Assembly (NCBI GenBank): GCA_024699855.1 | Contig: JAMPIQ010000003.1 | Coordinates: 1,860,001-1,924,000, forward strand | Origin: Aphelenchoides besseyi | Lineage: Eukaryota; Nematoda; Chromadorea; Rhabditida; Aphelenchoididae | Direction of reading: 5' to 3' | DNA length: 64,000 bases | In this document: positions 11,285 through 24,560 of the stretch, piece by piece | Position numbering within the stretch: position 1 is the stretch's first letter | How the letters are laid out: every line of letters starts with the position of its first letter | Notes under the pieces: generated by a model | The model's database searches: none | Told to the model about the DNA's origin: nothing | What the model saw: the letters and a program-made list of their open reading frames with translations, nothing else | Position numbers and translations under genes: made by a program

Positions 11285-13277
11285 ATGGAAGACAACGTGC
11301 GTAAAGAGGTGAGTGGAAAGGTAAGAAACATTCCAGATTCTGATTCTGTTAATCGTTCAGAAAAGCAAACAGACAGACAACCAAATTGCGTTGCTTTTTT
11401 CTTGTTGGCGAAAAGAAGTTGAGAAAGAAAATGAAGAACGTCAAGACAATTCGATCACATTTAACCACGAATTGCATTCTAATGCTCAATCAACGATTAT
11501 GCTCGATGGACATGGAGATGGACCCGAGATTTTTGATCACTTCTTTCCGGAACCATCAATCGTTCTGATCACAATCGATGGTCATCGGATTGGAGTCAAT
11601 CACGCGATGTTGGCCGATCAGTTGCTTGCCTTTTGTTTTAATCACACCAGTTTGAATCGAAACGCCATCGAAGTGCCAATCGCTTATGAGCCATTGGTCA
11701 TTCTCGTTTCGGCGATGCACAAAAAGAAACCGGTCGATGTACTTCGTCTCTTTCAAAAATGCACTTTTTCACTTCTTTTTGGCGTTTTCGATGCAGCTGT
11801 GCAACTTGGACTTTCGTTGTTTGTGAACGGCTTAGTGGAAGTCATATTCGAGCGCTCGGAACCGTCGACTTATGTTGTAGCAATGCAAAAGCTGTGTAAG
11901 TTTCTTAGTCAATCATGAGATAATCGAGCATCTTTTTAGCATCGGAATGCCCACTTTTGGCTCAAAAGCTGTGGAAGTTGATTGTTAGTACTTTCTATCG
12001 TTTCAAATTCGACCCGTCAGTCGGCTTGATTGAAAACGAACAAATGAAAAGTCTTCTTTTCGACGAACCGTTGAATGTGCTTCGTGGCGATGAAATGGTG
12101 ATCTTTCGACAGTGGAAACAAGTCGATTGCTCTTCATTTATTCTACTAAATGCACATTTAGATTGTTCATCCAAATGGTTCAATAGAAGTTGATCAGATA
12201 GAAGAGCAATTGACGGAAATGCTCGTCGGAAGTGTTCAGGACGAAACTCGTACGCGTTCTCCCTTCTCAGTTCTTTTGGCTTTGGGTGGCTGGTCTTTTA
12301 ACGGTCCATCTACTGGAATCGAGGTTTTCGATGGCTACAGAGCTCAATGGATTGTCAATAACAATTATTTGACCGAACTACCCGAAGCTCGTTGCTACTT
12401 CGCTGCGATTCCAATGCTCGAGCAAAATTCGGTTGTCGTTTTGGGCGGAATGGACGGCAATCGTTACTACGATTCTTCAATTTCATTTGACTTGAATTCG
12501 ATGGTAAGTGATTTCGATTGCTTAGTTAGTTTGTTTATGGAAATGGGACGAGTCGAATATGTGTCTAATGAATGAAAGTCGTTGTTACGTGAATGCTACT
12601 GCGTTGGATGGGTCACACATTTTGGCGACCGGCGGCTACGATCGAATGGGTCGACATAAAAATGCCGAAGTGTTTCATTTTGGACCCAACATATGGACAA
12701 CTATTAGTCCAATGAATTTCGTTCGGTGAGCAGCTCAAACGTTGACTATTGACTTTTTGTTTAGAAGTGATGGAGCAGCAATTGAGTTAAATAAGAAAGT
12801 CTACGTGATCGGAGGATTCAATGGAAGAACTTGTTTACGTACTGTCGAGTATTACGATCCGAATCAAGATCGTTGGTTCGTGTTGGAAAAAGAAATGCGA
12901 GAGAAACGCAGCGGAGTTGGTGGACTTTCGATTCATGGTGTTTTGATGGTAACTGGAGGCTTCAATGGGCGTAATCGATTGTCGTCCGTTGAGTTTTATG
13001 ATCCGCGCGAAGGTCAGTGGCACTTTGCAGAATCAATGAAGTTAAATCGGTTCGTCTCTGCTTCTTTAACTTGAAATAAATTTGAGTTTTTAGCTCCAAC
13101 TTCGGTTTCTCACAACTACGCGATGATCCGATGGTTGTTGGAGGATACGACGGTCATTCGACAACCGAGCTGGTCGAGTTTTTTGATTGGCGAGCGAACA
13201 AATGGTTTTCGGGACCACCGCTTCAAAGTCGTCGTTCTGCTTTGTCGTTGTTTCGTCTCGATGATTTCCGTCGTTAA
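11285..13277 (+). CDS. BTB-BACK-Kelch protein (KLHL-like Cullin-3 adaptor)
   Basis: Family role: substrate adaptor of Cullin-3 ubiquitin ligases. Start MEDNVRKE at 11285. A degenerate BTB lies in the second exon (SIVLITIDGHRIGVNHAML). A BACK-like helical region follows (exon from about 11940; DEMVIFRQWKQ then VHPNGSIEVDQIEEQL), and then Kelch repeats: ALGGWSFNGPSTGIEVFD, VVLGGMDGNRYYDSS, ILATGGYDRMGRHKNAEVF, YVIGGFNGRTCLRTVEYYD, LMVTGGFNGRNRLSSVEFYD and VVGGYDGHSTTELVEFF. That is five to six blades with GG doublets and conserved Tyr/Trp. Introns are about 38-50 nt, except one awkward junction at 12504-12525 (see findings). Target protein unknown. Confidence 0.85.
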
Positions 13278-13583
13278 GATGAAGTGTCTGTAAATGAAAG
13301 TTTGTTGTGGAGAAATTTAAAGAACCATGTAGCATCTCATAAACCATTGCTTTTAAATTCAACGAAAATGCCCCTTTTTTGATCTCTCTATCGAATGTTC
13401 AAAACTTGTCAACTAACTTGCATTTCTTTTCTGGAGACCATTTAGTTTAATCGATTGAAATATCTCAATCTGGAGATTTCATTCCAAAATCGCTTGTTTC
13501 GTTTTGGGTCGTTCACCGCTCAAATTGCTCAAACGCTAAAAGCGAGTTCGATTATCCACAAGACATTGAACCGCAAGATTCTA

Positions 13584-14175
13584 ATGGGCAACGTTTTGTA
13601 TTTTGTCAGCAAATAGTACGTTTACTTTGCTTTTGATTCTTTATGTTCTATGTTTAGCGATGAAACCTCAAGTCCTCAACTAAGGAAGAGCGGACAATTG
13701 GAAATCAATGTCGCCAAACCGCCAACCGAGAGTGTTCAACCAACAGTTAACGTTGCATCGAATTTAAAGACTAATCGTCCTAAGGATACGCCTAATCTCG
13801 TGCACAATCAGCAACAACAAGTCGGACATTTGGAAGAAGTGGTTAAGGTCGTTGTGAGTGATGATGAAGATGAGTATGTTCGCAAGTTGCCCAAATTGAA
13901 CGAGACGATATTTAACTGTTTTCCGGTTCGTTTTCTTCTTGAAATTGTGTTTAAACTTTTTGCAGCAATCGTCTACAATCTTAAATTACGTATCTCAACC
14001 TCCAGTTCGGGGTCAAGGAGACTACCAATTTGTTAGTCATACGTACAAGAACATTGGATTGAAGGCTCCATTTAAAGTAAATTATTTCGCAGCATCAAAT
14101 GGTTTCAATTCTGATTCAACGTCTTTGACTCTCAACCAACCCAAACGCCGACGTAAATTTCCTGAAAGTGCTTGA
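13584..14175 (+). CDS. Short disordered protein with basic C-terminus, unrecognised
   Basis: Three exons: MGNVLYFVSKY at 13584, intron to about 13659, main exon to about 13924, and last exon from about 13965 to the stop at 14173-14175. Roughly 165 residues. It begins MGN, which allows N-myristoylation after Met removal, although position 6 is not the usual Ser/Thr. The middle is rich in Asn, Gln, Pro and Thr and carries an acidic patch (VSDDEDEY). The end has a basic cluster (KRRRK) of the nuclear-signal type. The last exon has a YNIGL-like stretch (SHTYKNIGLKAPFKVNYF) that looks folded. I do not recognise the family. Confidence 0.6.
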
Positions 14176-16368
14176 TGGATTCGTTGAATTCGATGCGAAG
14201 AGTCAATTGTCGAATGAATCTGTCGTTTTGTGATGCAGATGCTGTGTTGAGTAATTTTGCGTTGTTGTAACTTAATATTGTAAAAAAAGTAATTCAGAAC
14301 ATATGTTTTGGTCTTTATCGCACCATTAAACATGAACTTGATAAAGAAATCTTCTATTGCTAAGGCTTCTTGTTGGCCTTGAGCGGCAGTTTCCGATGAT
14401 CAATTCATAAACAAATTGCTGCTATTTATCTTTATTGTCGAGGATGAATTGTGCCGAATAGACAACCGACTCATATTCAATTCATTCATTTCAACGAGTT
14501 TATTTTTAATTGATCCACAGGTTGATTCTTGTCTGGCTATTACAACAAAAGGCCGACAATCTAAGTGTAATATCTGTTCTTTGACAAGCGTATAAAAATG
14601 CATATTTGGAGACTAAAAGCCATCGATAAGAAGCAATAAAGTTCACAGATATTATATCCCGCCTTATCCTGCTCAACCGGTGCTTTCTTCGTAAAGACAC
14701 TGAAGGAGCAGATAATCGCAAAAGAAATGATTGCCTTTACATCCCTTACTTTTAGAGAAACTTTTAGAGCCTCACTTGAAAGCGCTACTAATTCGCTTTG
14801 AATTTTGATTACTTATAAATAAGTCATATCCAATATCACAACTGTTGATTCGCATAGCACGCAAGTTTTAAGTTGAAATTTCAAGTTAATTGCATTTGCT
14901 TTCAGCAATTCGGCAGCCACTGAGTTGGGGCTGTGTACAACCTAAAGTCAACAACTCGAATACTACGGGAGACGAGGTTTAAAGATGTGGTTAAATATTT
15001 CAGTCCAATGGAACAGAATTCTGATTCGATTGACGATTTCTGTTGTTGACGTCTGATTTCCGATAACGAGTGTGCACTTGCGATGGAAATCGCGCGGTAC
15101 GAAACGGCGTCGTATGTTCTTGGCATTCTATTCTAACACAACTACTGCTTTGAATTTGATATCGAAAACTCAAAAATCAGTATTTAAAACTACGTTCCCG
15201 ACACCACCCAATCATCACCATCATAAGTCTAGACATTTGAATTTATTTTTGTAATAAACAAGCATATGAGTTGCGCAGAAATAAAAAGAACAAATGGAAA
15301 TGAGAGAGTGACTGTCGTCTTGATTCTGCTCAGAAAAAGCGTCTAACCCGTGGCTTCCAGAGACGCCAAGAGAACATATCAGCCGTCCACTTGACAGTCA
15401 TTTCAGGTTTATAAACCTGCAATAAGGTTGGTAAACGAATCCGACACGAGTCGTGATTTGAATTGTAAATTTTGGAACGCTCTGCTCTCAATGGCAGAGC
15501 ACATATCCTGATGACAAAGAAGACGAGTGGAAATATTCTCAAACGCACAAATGTTTGGGCTGCAATGACATGAACGAAAGAGTATTTTCCGGACAATTCG
15601 TCGCCTCTTAGCACTGCAAATATGAATTTCCATTGAATGTTTCAAGATCATCATTTTAAGGTGTGTCACGCAAAACCTTTTCCATTAACACGAAATCATT
15701 CAAGTGCTGTGTAGTAGACCAACCAAATAAGGAAGTTGCAGAGGAGGCACTTCTTCGCAAGTAAAACCCGTGCTGTGTCTTCGGAGAAACAACTCCACGA
15801 CAATGAAGAAGCAAAAGAATTTCAATGCACGAAGACCGATTTGCTCGTGGTGTCCAAAGCAGGAATGAAGCACTTCGTCTATGTGATTCCTGAACTCCGG
15901 TGCAGCCATCGTCAAGATCATGAACTCGTATTCGAAGCATCATCTTTTTTTCCACTTCTTGGTCGTATTTCTCTTCACTGACACTTCGATAACCTTATCT
16001 CGACTTTTTCATTTCGTAGCAATAAGCTTTACATTGAAAACACTTCTACGAGAACTGTAAGTCCGGGAATGCAGATGGATTGTCGATCACCACAATAGAT
16101 GACTATGACTCCAAACATCTCCAACCAAAGCTTTTCAGTCCATTGCTGACTACTCAAAATTCACTCGCATTTTCGAAAAGTCTTCGGAGTAGTCGGTTGT
16201 CTTTTGCGCTCTTTTACTCGGGTGTTCGATTCCCGGAAGTAACAGGCTTCTTAGTCCTTTTTTGCTATCTTATTCCCGTGTTATTGTGATTAGAGTCCCG
16301 GAAATTCGAGTTCATGTGACTTCGATCTCCGGAGCTTACGATCAACGTGAAGACTTCGGTTTTCGCTT
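14176..16368. other. Intergenic, about 2.2 kb, no confident gene
   Basis: Minus-strand frames between 15960 and 15330 are suggestive. One stretch reads LRIFPLVFFVIRICALPL, like a membrane helix, after a possible TTTGCAG acceptor near 15615, but the frames do not join cleanly, so I do not call a gene. The second copy of the 18-bp palindromic repeat lies at 15405-15422. Confidence 0.45.
15405..15422. repeat. Palindromic 18-bp repeat, copy 2
   Basis: Identical to 3160-3177 (AGGTTTATAAACCTGCAA); the surrounding sequence is unrelated. Confidence 0.7.
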
Positions 16369-19130
16369 ATGACCACAAAATTTCAGATGTCTGCTATTGC
16401 GGGCACACCGTTTCTACTGTCGGCCATTCGTTGGCTATCTTGGGCCATCTGTTACCGCAATCAAGCGGAGAGATCGGCATTCGACAAGGACTTTGACGAC
16501 GCTATTTTGCTGCCATCCATGTATCCAAAAGCCCGTCGCGATAAAACGGTTGTCGACAATTATCACGGAACAATGGTAAATGATCTCTTGTCAACTAACC
16601 TTGTTTAGGCTGCTGATCCATATCGTTGGATGGAGGATCTTGACAGTGAAGAGACCAAAGCGTACATCGCCGAATTGAACAAAACTGCGAAGACGTTTTT
16701 CGAGCAGTCGACGTTGCGTGATAAGTTCGAAGAAAAGTGAGTTTTCGCTGTTGACTTCCTTTCTCGACTGATTAGGTTGATGCAATACAGGAACTACAAG
16801 TCTGACTCAGCACCAGATAAACGGGGAGACTTCTACTACACGTATCATTACGACGGAACTCATCAACATCCGTATGTTCCTTGATTTTGTGTAACCAATG
16901 GCTTCTAGCATCTTGTATCAAAGCAAATCCTACGAAGAGTTGGGCGAAGTCTTTTTCGATGTCAACAAACTCTCGGAAGATGGATTGATCTCAATCCGCT
17001 CTACTGCGTGGTCTAACAATGTAATCTGTTGTCTCTGATTTTAACTCAAATTTTTTTCAAGGGAAAGTACGTGGCTTTTGGTTTGTCCGAAAAGGGAAGC
17101 GACTACGTCAATATCATGGTAAAGGTTGTCAGTGGGTAATTGAATTGCGAAGTTTAGTTCATGGAAAACAACGGCAATCAGTTGGAGGACAAAATCTCCG
17201 ATGTTCACTATTCAACAACTTGTTGGTTACCTAACAGCACAGCTGTCGTTTATACGGTAGGGGAGCGTTGATGTGTTTTCACGGTTTCGAATTTAGAAGT
17301 TTTTGCTGCGTAAATCCGATGAAAATGCTGCGGTAGCCGGGACTTGGATGTACTGTCTGCTTTCTCACGAAATTGGAACCAATGAAGATGACGTGGTACT
17401 TTTCGAATTCTTAGATCGTCCGCACGATAGAACGTAAGCAAAGAATCTAGCAATCAAGATCTGTGGTTGTAGTTTAGTTGATCTCAGCAATGATAGTACA
17501 TTGATCCTTATTACAAGATGGGCGAACTGTTGCAGTAATAAAAATCGTCTTTACTACCATGATTTGAAGGCCACCAACTACCAATTCGATGGCAACTTGG
17601 ATTTAAAGCCACTTTTCACGGATGGACAACACAAATACGACGTGAGTTTTGTTTGACAACATTCTTCACACGTTTGTCTTTAGCTTTTATGGACAAATGC
17701 TGATGGAGAAGCGTTGGTTTTGACCGACAACGACGCTCCGATGTTCAAGTTGATTCGCGTCAAATTGGATGTTGGCGAAAAGGATCCGAGCTCATGGAGG
17801 ACGGTCATTCCCGAAGACAAAGAACGACTTCTGATTTGGGTATATATTTTCGGAGGGAATAGAATGCTTGCGGATTATTTACAAGATGGTCACGTTAGTT
17901 TGTCGATTCGAAGTATTTATTGATCAACAAATTAGACGGTTTTCGAGATTTTCGATTTGGAAACCGGTCAGTATCTTGAGACGGTGCCGCTACCCTTATC
18001 TTCTGCCTTTCTGACGTCTATTCCAGTATATAGCACCGAAGTCTTCTTCACATACGAAAGTTTAATTCAACCGCGAACCAATGTTCGCCTCGACTATGCA
18101 CAAGAACGTGAAGACGGCGCTCCATTGAAGCTGGAAGTCATTGAAAAGTGGAAATTCGGCGATTTTGATTCGTCCAAATACGAGACCAAACAGATCTTCT
18201 ACGAGAGTAAAGACGGCACCAAGATCCCGATGTTTATTGTTGCTGCCAAAGATGTCAAACTCGATTCCAATAACCCAACGTTGCTCGAAGGCTACGGCGG
18301 TTGTAAGTAATGAATATCGGAGTCCAGAAGCTAATGATCCTTTAGTTGGTTTATATTGTTCGTTAACGTGTGACCCTGCTCGTTGTGTGTGGCTTCAACA
18401 TTTTAACGGTGTGTATGCTTTTCCATGCATTCGTGGAGGTGGTGAATACGGTCGAGTTTGGCACGACGCCGGACGATTAGACAAACAACAAAACTCTTTC
18501 GATGACTTCCAAGCTGCTGCCGAGTGGTTAATCAACAACAAATACACACGTCCGGAGCGGTTGGCGATCTATGGCTCGAGTCAGGGCGGTTTGTTGGTTG
18601 CCGTCTGTGCTCAACAAGCTCCGCATTTGTTTGGCGCTGTAATCGCAGACGTGGGGCTTTTTGACATGTATCGACGATATAGTTGCTTGGTCTGGGAACA
18701 CGAGTATGGAGATCCTTCTGAGCCGGAGCATTTCGAGTTCTTGAAGAAGTGAAGCGCTTTATTGTTTACAATTTTGATGGCCAGCTTCCAGGTATTCGCC
18801 AATGCACAACATTCGCATTCAGAAAGGCAAACAATGGCCGGCTATGTTGCTAATGACCGGTGATCACGACGATCGTGTTAGCCCGTGGCAAACGTACAAA
18901 TACATTGCTCAATTGTACCACGTCTTGTCTACGAAGGGCGCTAAAATTCAAAAGCGTCCGATTCTCGCGCGTATCGAGGCTGATGTCGGCCATGGAGCGT
19001 GTGTTTTCAAGGTCATTTGATTGAGAATCATGTGCTTTTTAGCGGAACCCCGTTGTCGAAATCGATCAAAGGAAGGGTCGACATGTACGCGTTTCTTGGA
19101 CGAGTCCTTAAACTCGAATGGAAAGATTGA
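16369..19130 (+). CDS. PREP: Prolyl oligopeptidase (family S9A)
   Basis: Cytosolic serine peptidase that cleaves short peptides after proline. The N-terminal block is DPYRWMEDLDSEETKAYI. The beta-propeller region is spread over several exons, followed by the alpha/beta-hydrolase domain with IRGGGEYG, the nucleophile motif YGSSQGGL (about 18570-18600), the acid motif TGDHDDRVSP (about 18857) and the histidine motif VGHGAG, split by an intron near 18998. The full Ser-Asp-His triad is present. The C-terminus MYAFLGRVLKLEWKD matches the family. I count about 13 exons with introns near 35-65 nt. The first exon adds roughly 45 residues with a hydrophobic patch (FLLSAIRWLSWAI) before the usual start; a second Met at 16387 is possible. 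Stop at 19128-19130. Confidence 0.93.
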
Positions 19131-22100
19131 ATTGAATGTCATTTAACTGTAGCTGTGAATAAACGTATCTTCTTTACTCTCGTTGTTTGTTGTGAGATGT
19201 AAACAGGAACCTTCATGGATACGAATGAACAGATGGCGAAACCCGAGAGTTCGGAATTCACATTCGACTCGTATTTTCGCTCGGACAGTCGTCTCCAAAG
19301 ATCGCAAGTTTTTGTTAAGTGACTTTTGTTAGTCTCAATGATCAGAGCTTTTCGATTGAACGTCAGCCATCAATAAGCCTTGTAATAATATTGATCGTGG
19401 TGAGTTTGCCATGAATGATACCAAAGCACGGAGTTCCGTTACTTGCTCGAGATGAATGAACAATCAAACGCAAGATTCTGATCGATAGTCATGTCGTTTT
19501 GCATCCCAAAGCGCTTCCTAAGAGATCGGGAAAAGGTTTAACAACAACAAGTTTAGCCAATCGGTTTAAAAACAGCAATACGAAAGAAGGAAAAGGACCT
19601 ACGACTCAAGTCGCGGACCGTGGAACAAACACTGGAGAAAATTCGAAGGAACCGATCGGCAAACGAGGCCCGTGGACCTTTTGATCCGTAACAATTTAAG
19701 CGATTTGATGGTTTCTTTGTGTTCTGACGCGAAAGTGATGTTTATTCGTAAGTGACTGTGTTGACGCATGATTTAAATACGAAAGAACTGCAAATACAAC
19801 GTCGACTTTTCCGAACAGCATAAAGACAATTGTCTAGAGAAAAGTTATTGGAAGTCATACATGACGGGTAATCAGATGGCCGCTGTTGTTCAAGTATGTT
19901 CGAGTCTTGAACTCAGTGGTTAAATCAACATCAATATTCTACCCTTACAAACAGAGTTATTTCGCCGTATCGCGTCTTATCTCTGCGACGATTTAATTGA
20001 TCGCTGGTTTTACGGTTCCGTCGATCTTTCGAAGTAACAGATGAAATTCGCCGGATTTTTCCCCAAGTTTAACTCGCACCTCTCAATGCGTACGTTCGGT
20101 TTAGTTACTCCAATGAGCTTATTCCTTTTTGAGACTTCTCTGAACTCTTCTTCCCCAGCCATGCAAAGTTGCTTCCAATAACTATAATAGATTCGACCAT
20201 TATAACAGCATCTCTGAAAGTACAATGAGTATTCCGACAAACTGTACATCTAATTCATAAAACGATTATTGCAAGTCGCTCTCTTTAAATCCGTCTCTAT
20301 TCTCTCCTGAAGATCGTAATTCGAGTTGGATATCAAGTAAGTTTAACTGATCAATTTTTTGTAGTACCAGTTAGTAAGAGGTGTGGTACTTCTTTAAGCT
20401 GAATGTTTGGTTTTCTTCTATTTTTCCGCTTTTGCATACCATAGGACACGAAAATAGAAGCTTCTGTAGTTGACAATCTTGGTGTTAGAGACTAGGTCAA
20501 GCACAAATATCAGAGACACTCGATTCTTCCATATATTTCTACTCCGTACATAACTGCGTAGCAACAATACACAACTTTAAAACCTTGACAATTGTAATCA
20601 GAATAACCGGTTGTCCGCTATTCTTTCACCATTTGAGTGTTTCTACATCTACTCATTCTCGATATTCAGTCATTCCGCCAAGCTTGCTCTTCCTTTTTCT
20701 TCATAACAAGTTCACGTATTGTCCATCTGCAGGCTGCTTGTGCTCACCTATCATCAATCTATCATTCCAATACGTTAAGAGCATTTCGATGTGCGGAGAG
20801 TCGGAGGACGAAGTTGAGAATCGGATAAAATCGCCAAGTGGAGTTCTTATCGGAAAAAAAGAGTCCAAAGGTAAAGACGGTATGAATAGTTGTGGTTTAA
20901 TCGAACGGTGGTAAAGGAGAATTTAGTGTTTTTGACGAGTTTAGAGAATTCGAGAATTTTCCCGATAATTGGTGAACACTATTTTTGAGGTCTTGAAGTG
21001 CTCGAGTCTAATGGTCTTTTTGAATTTCCGCATCTGTTTTCAATTTGATGAGACACAATTAGGTGGATCCAAATTGTTTTCAAGCATAATGTTTCAGATA
21101 CTCATCTTCTTCCATAGTTCCAATGGTACAAGAGTTCGTCGGGTTCCATGAGTTCATCTGATTGATCTAACGCGGTCGGACATTATGTCTTTTGGCAGCC
21201 CAATGTTCAGATCTTCGGCAATCGTAGAGTTGGCACAAATAGTTGGGTGCTCTAATGAGTCCGTCGGCTGCGACCACTCGTCGGTCTGTTGTCGATTGTT
21301 GCTGTAGGTACCCCGTCAGTTGAAGCAATTTACACGAACAATTTCCAACTTCGATTGTAATCTCCAATGGAAAGATGATTTTCGCTGAAGTAATAATGGG
21401 GTTATTGTACCAAACGCTTTTTCCGGCAGCATAACTGATTTGTGGTCTGACCGAAGGAGCGCAGCTACTCACTGATATGTCCGAACATACTGTTCAATTG
21501 CGGCTTTTAATCCGAAGCTTTGTAACATTTCAATGGTGCGCTCCACTACGAACATCGCTTCCTTTACAATTCTTTACATGATTGTTACTGGAATGTGTGA
21601 TGGTCGCAGTCGTTCTGTACATCAATAGATAGATAGGTTGTGACAATAAAAGTGTTAGCTGGTTGTTTTAAGTGTTCCGTCCGGCTTGTTCACATTGGTT
21701 TCGTCAACAATGCTCAACTCAGCGGTCATTTTCCAGAAGATCGTTCATTAGTGCGAGGTTCATCCGCGTTCGGTCCCGTTCACTTCATCGAGTGGTCGCG
21801 ATTCGAACAGAAGGACAATAAAAGTTCCGTAAATTTGAATGTTTTTGTGACTGTTTAAGATGTCTCACAATGTTGAGATTATGCACTCTCAAATACGTTT
21901 AATGCTTATCCAATGACCATGTTTCCGTATACCGCTAGAATTCAAATCCAGTTTGAACGTATGTTGTTTATTGAAAGGGTAAAGCCACTCGAATAAGCAT
22001 TTCAGAGAGTTATGATTGCACATGTCGTTAGCTACTCGTCGCATAGAGTGAACGCTTATTGGAAGCTTCAATTTGTTCTGTAGTACAAGAGAAACTACCT

Positions 22101-22537
22101 TATTACGCTGTATTTTGACGTACCGTTTTGTGTTGTTCATGTCAGTTATAAAACAATCTGTGATGGTGATTCTTTAGATTTTGAAATATCAGAAGTTTAA
22201 AAGATTGATAGTTCAAGAAAACTTCCGATTAAGCTAATAACGTAATCAATGGAATACTATCGTCGTTTGGATGAACTACAACCAAATACGCATTGTCTGA
22301 TTGTTGTCTTAATCAATTTTGCATTCCATCAAAGTTTCCTTTTCCGCTTTTATGACTAGAATACTTTCGTCCATATGCACGTCTCCTTGTTTAGTGAACG
22401 AGTTAAGTGCACGATAAAATCGAGCATATCGTAACTCCGGCTCTTCTTACTTGAGGACTCCGATGAGATATCCACAACTGCTTGCTGAACACTGTTGATA
22501 AAGAATAGAAAGTTTATTAGCAAAAAACACAAAAAAC
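19131..22537. other. Gene-poor region, 3.4 kb
   Basis: No coding region I can defend. Open frames of 60-110 codons occur (for example 19499-19684, 20585-20914, and 21472-21167 on minus), but without recognisable domains or a consistent exon chain. No tRNA, rRNA or repeat array was noticed. Confidence 0.5.
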
Positions 22538-23128
22538 CTAAGAATTTGGACGGCAAATCACATACTTCTCGCAACTCGGACAGAAAACATGACTGTCGGA
22601 TTTTAACAGGGAACGGTAGTATGTGGACGGTGGAATGTTTTCGGTCCGAGCGTGAAGCAAGTGATATTGGCCGAAGGCCCACAATCTGTCCATCCGCCGT
22701 CCGAGAATTGCGTTGATTCCACGGAGAAGGCGTTGTTGATGGCGCAGATGAGGGCCATCGATGATATAGCCGTAGACGAACTGGTAGTCTAAACGTAGTT
22801 TGAGTTCGTCTATTGGACTTAATCCTGGCTGTTTATAGGCCAGGTACTGCTGGATTCGGCTCGAGTTGTGTGTTCGGCAGAACAACTGTGTTGGCGAGGC
22901 ACTTGTTCTTACCGAACAAACGTAGTCCAATATGGTCGTTGCCGTTAGTGGGGAACTTAAAGGGTTATTATTCATTACCTGTTGCCTGCAACGGCCATCG
23001 GGGCCCATATACAGGCACAAACGGTGTCCTTTACTGTTAAACCAACTGCAAAGAAGAAGATTACTAAAAGAACTACAACAAAAAACTTACATGTCGAAAA
23101 AATTGTAGAAGTCGTTAATATTGAACAT
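22538..23128 (-). CDS. Small cysteine/histidine protein with a KANSL2/INO80D-like C3HC3H-type motif
   Basis: Start MFNINDFYNFFD at 23128. An intron (GTAAG to TTTGCAG, about 50 nt) leads to an exon reading CLYMGPDGRCRQQ, then LFCRTHNSSRIQQYL. The spacing C-x5-G-x-C ... FC-x2-H resembles the zf-C3HC3H fold of KANSL2 and INO80D, chromatin-complex subunits. The remaining 100 residues are helical (LSPIDELKLRLDYQFVY, then GINAILGRRMDRLWAF) and end in a second pair of cysteines, CPSCEKYVICRPNS. A region between CRQQ and LFC could be a further 93-nt intron or coding. AATAAA follows shortly after the stop. Nuclear role is inferred from the motif only. Confidence 0.5.
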
Positions 23129-23970
23129 TTTTGAAACTCAATTAAATAGCACGATAGAAACAGTGATAAACGAAAAGGGCGAGTGAATAACCGACTAAAT
23201 TCACAACAAAGTTGCGAACTCAATTCGGATATCCACTCGCCCAACTGACTGATATGGAAGTTGACTATATATACATATAACAGATTACCTTGAGTACTTG
23301 ACTTGTGACAATCATCTTGTAATGCTGCGGTCAGGTCATTAGAACTTTGCTTGCAGTAATTTAATTTTCAAAAAGTCTCGCTGTTCGTTGTGTCCTAAAA
23401 CAAACCCCAGGTAGAGTACCCGAAAAAATTGACATCTACTAGAACTACAATAGTTGCCCTTTATCATCGTGTTTCCTGACCACGAGGTGTTGATTACAAA
23501 TTTCAGCATGATATTTACAGTCAACATAGCGTTGGAGTTTTGCAAGATATGCAAAAACCGTCATTTTAGTGTGCGTCCATTCCATGATAAGACAAATGTA
23601 AATTGCTTGCTCACTGATGAGTAACGAGCAATGTGTTGGGTGAATTTGATAATTCACTTATTCGTCTTACTGACACTTACCGGGGTTGCTAAAACAACCG
23701 ATGTTAACACGATTTTTTCACTTAAACTTTCACTCCCTCGTTCCACATACTTTGTTTCTATTAATAAATAGCTGATAACGTTTAAATGAGCAGAATCTTT
23801 CCGTTTGTTGTTGAGCTTCATAGTGAAAATACAATAAATTGCCTATAGTTATGCAATTCCGTCTTTTGCTTTGCTTTTAAAAGAGTTACTTGATTCCAGA
23901 ATCTTAAAGAATTTGCTATATTAAAAATGAGAGCTAACCGTTTGAATGTTACCCAATTATAGTTAACCAT

Positions 23971-24150
23971 TTAATTTGTGAGCGGCTCCGAAGTTAACGG
24001 TTGGGTGATCAAAGTCATTCGATTCATATGCTCTTTCACTTCTTGTACTGGCAATTGTTGTTCGCGCAGTTGTTTAACTTGAGTTGCAATCAAGGCCTCT
24101 GGTCGTTGTTTGGACAATTTCGAGTATCGGTTGATGACCGATTTCTTCAT
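23971..24150 (-). CDS. Possible terminal exon of an unrecognised protein
   Basis: A 59-residue frame, MKKSVINRYSKLSKQRPEAL then LREQQLPVQEVKEHMNRM, ending SEPLTN. Composition (Lys, Gln, Glu, Arg; helical) is protein-like, and the frame stays open upstream to about 24195 without a clear acceptor. It may be the end of a gene whose earlier exons lie near 24.6-25.3 kb. Low confidence. Confidence 0.25.
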   Translation of the reverse strand: MKKSVINRYSKLSKQRPEALIATQVKQLREQQLPVQEVKEHMNRMTLITQPLTSEPLTN

Positions 24151-24560
24151 ATTCGTGGATTCATATCCGGAGATTTCGGGTGTGGAAGTGGGGAAGATTT
24201 AGTCGTATGGGATGATCAAAGCGAGTAACAATGTGATGTGACGGACAAATGGGGAAATATTAAGATGTGTCGCGGCTTGGACGGTGACTAAATTGATTGA
24301 ATCGGGAGTACAATGAAGAACTCATAAAGGACAGTTTAATGGATAGATCAAACTTTGAATCAAAACACAGCGATAAATCTTTACTCTTCTCATGGTGTGG
24401 TCGAAATCCAAAAGCTAGAATAATCCGCAACATTCTGGACGTCGAGAAAAAAGACTTAACGATAACGTTTGGAAATTAGATGCGGCGGTTTGGGATTGCA
24501 TGTTTTCGCGGTCGGAGGGGATAGTCGCGACAGTCGTCAAGTCGAATTGCTGTTCACAGT

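Noticed and set aside
15330..15955. Possible membrane protein exons on the minus strand
   Set aside because: Hydrophobic stretch and an acceptor are visible, but exon phases do not fit and no family match is convincing.
22356..22682. Minus-strand frame that could extend the small zinc-type gene
   Set aside because: The zinc-type frame ends with TAG directly before the only possible donor, and an AATAAA follows; the longer frame has no domain.
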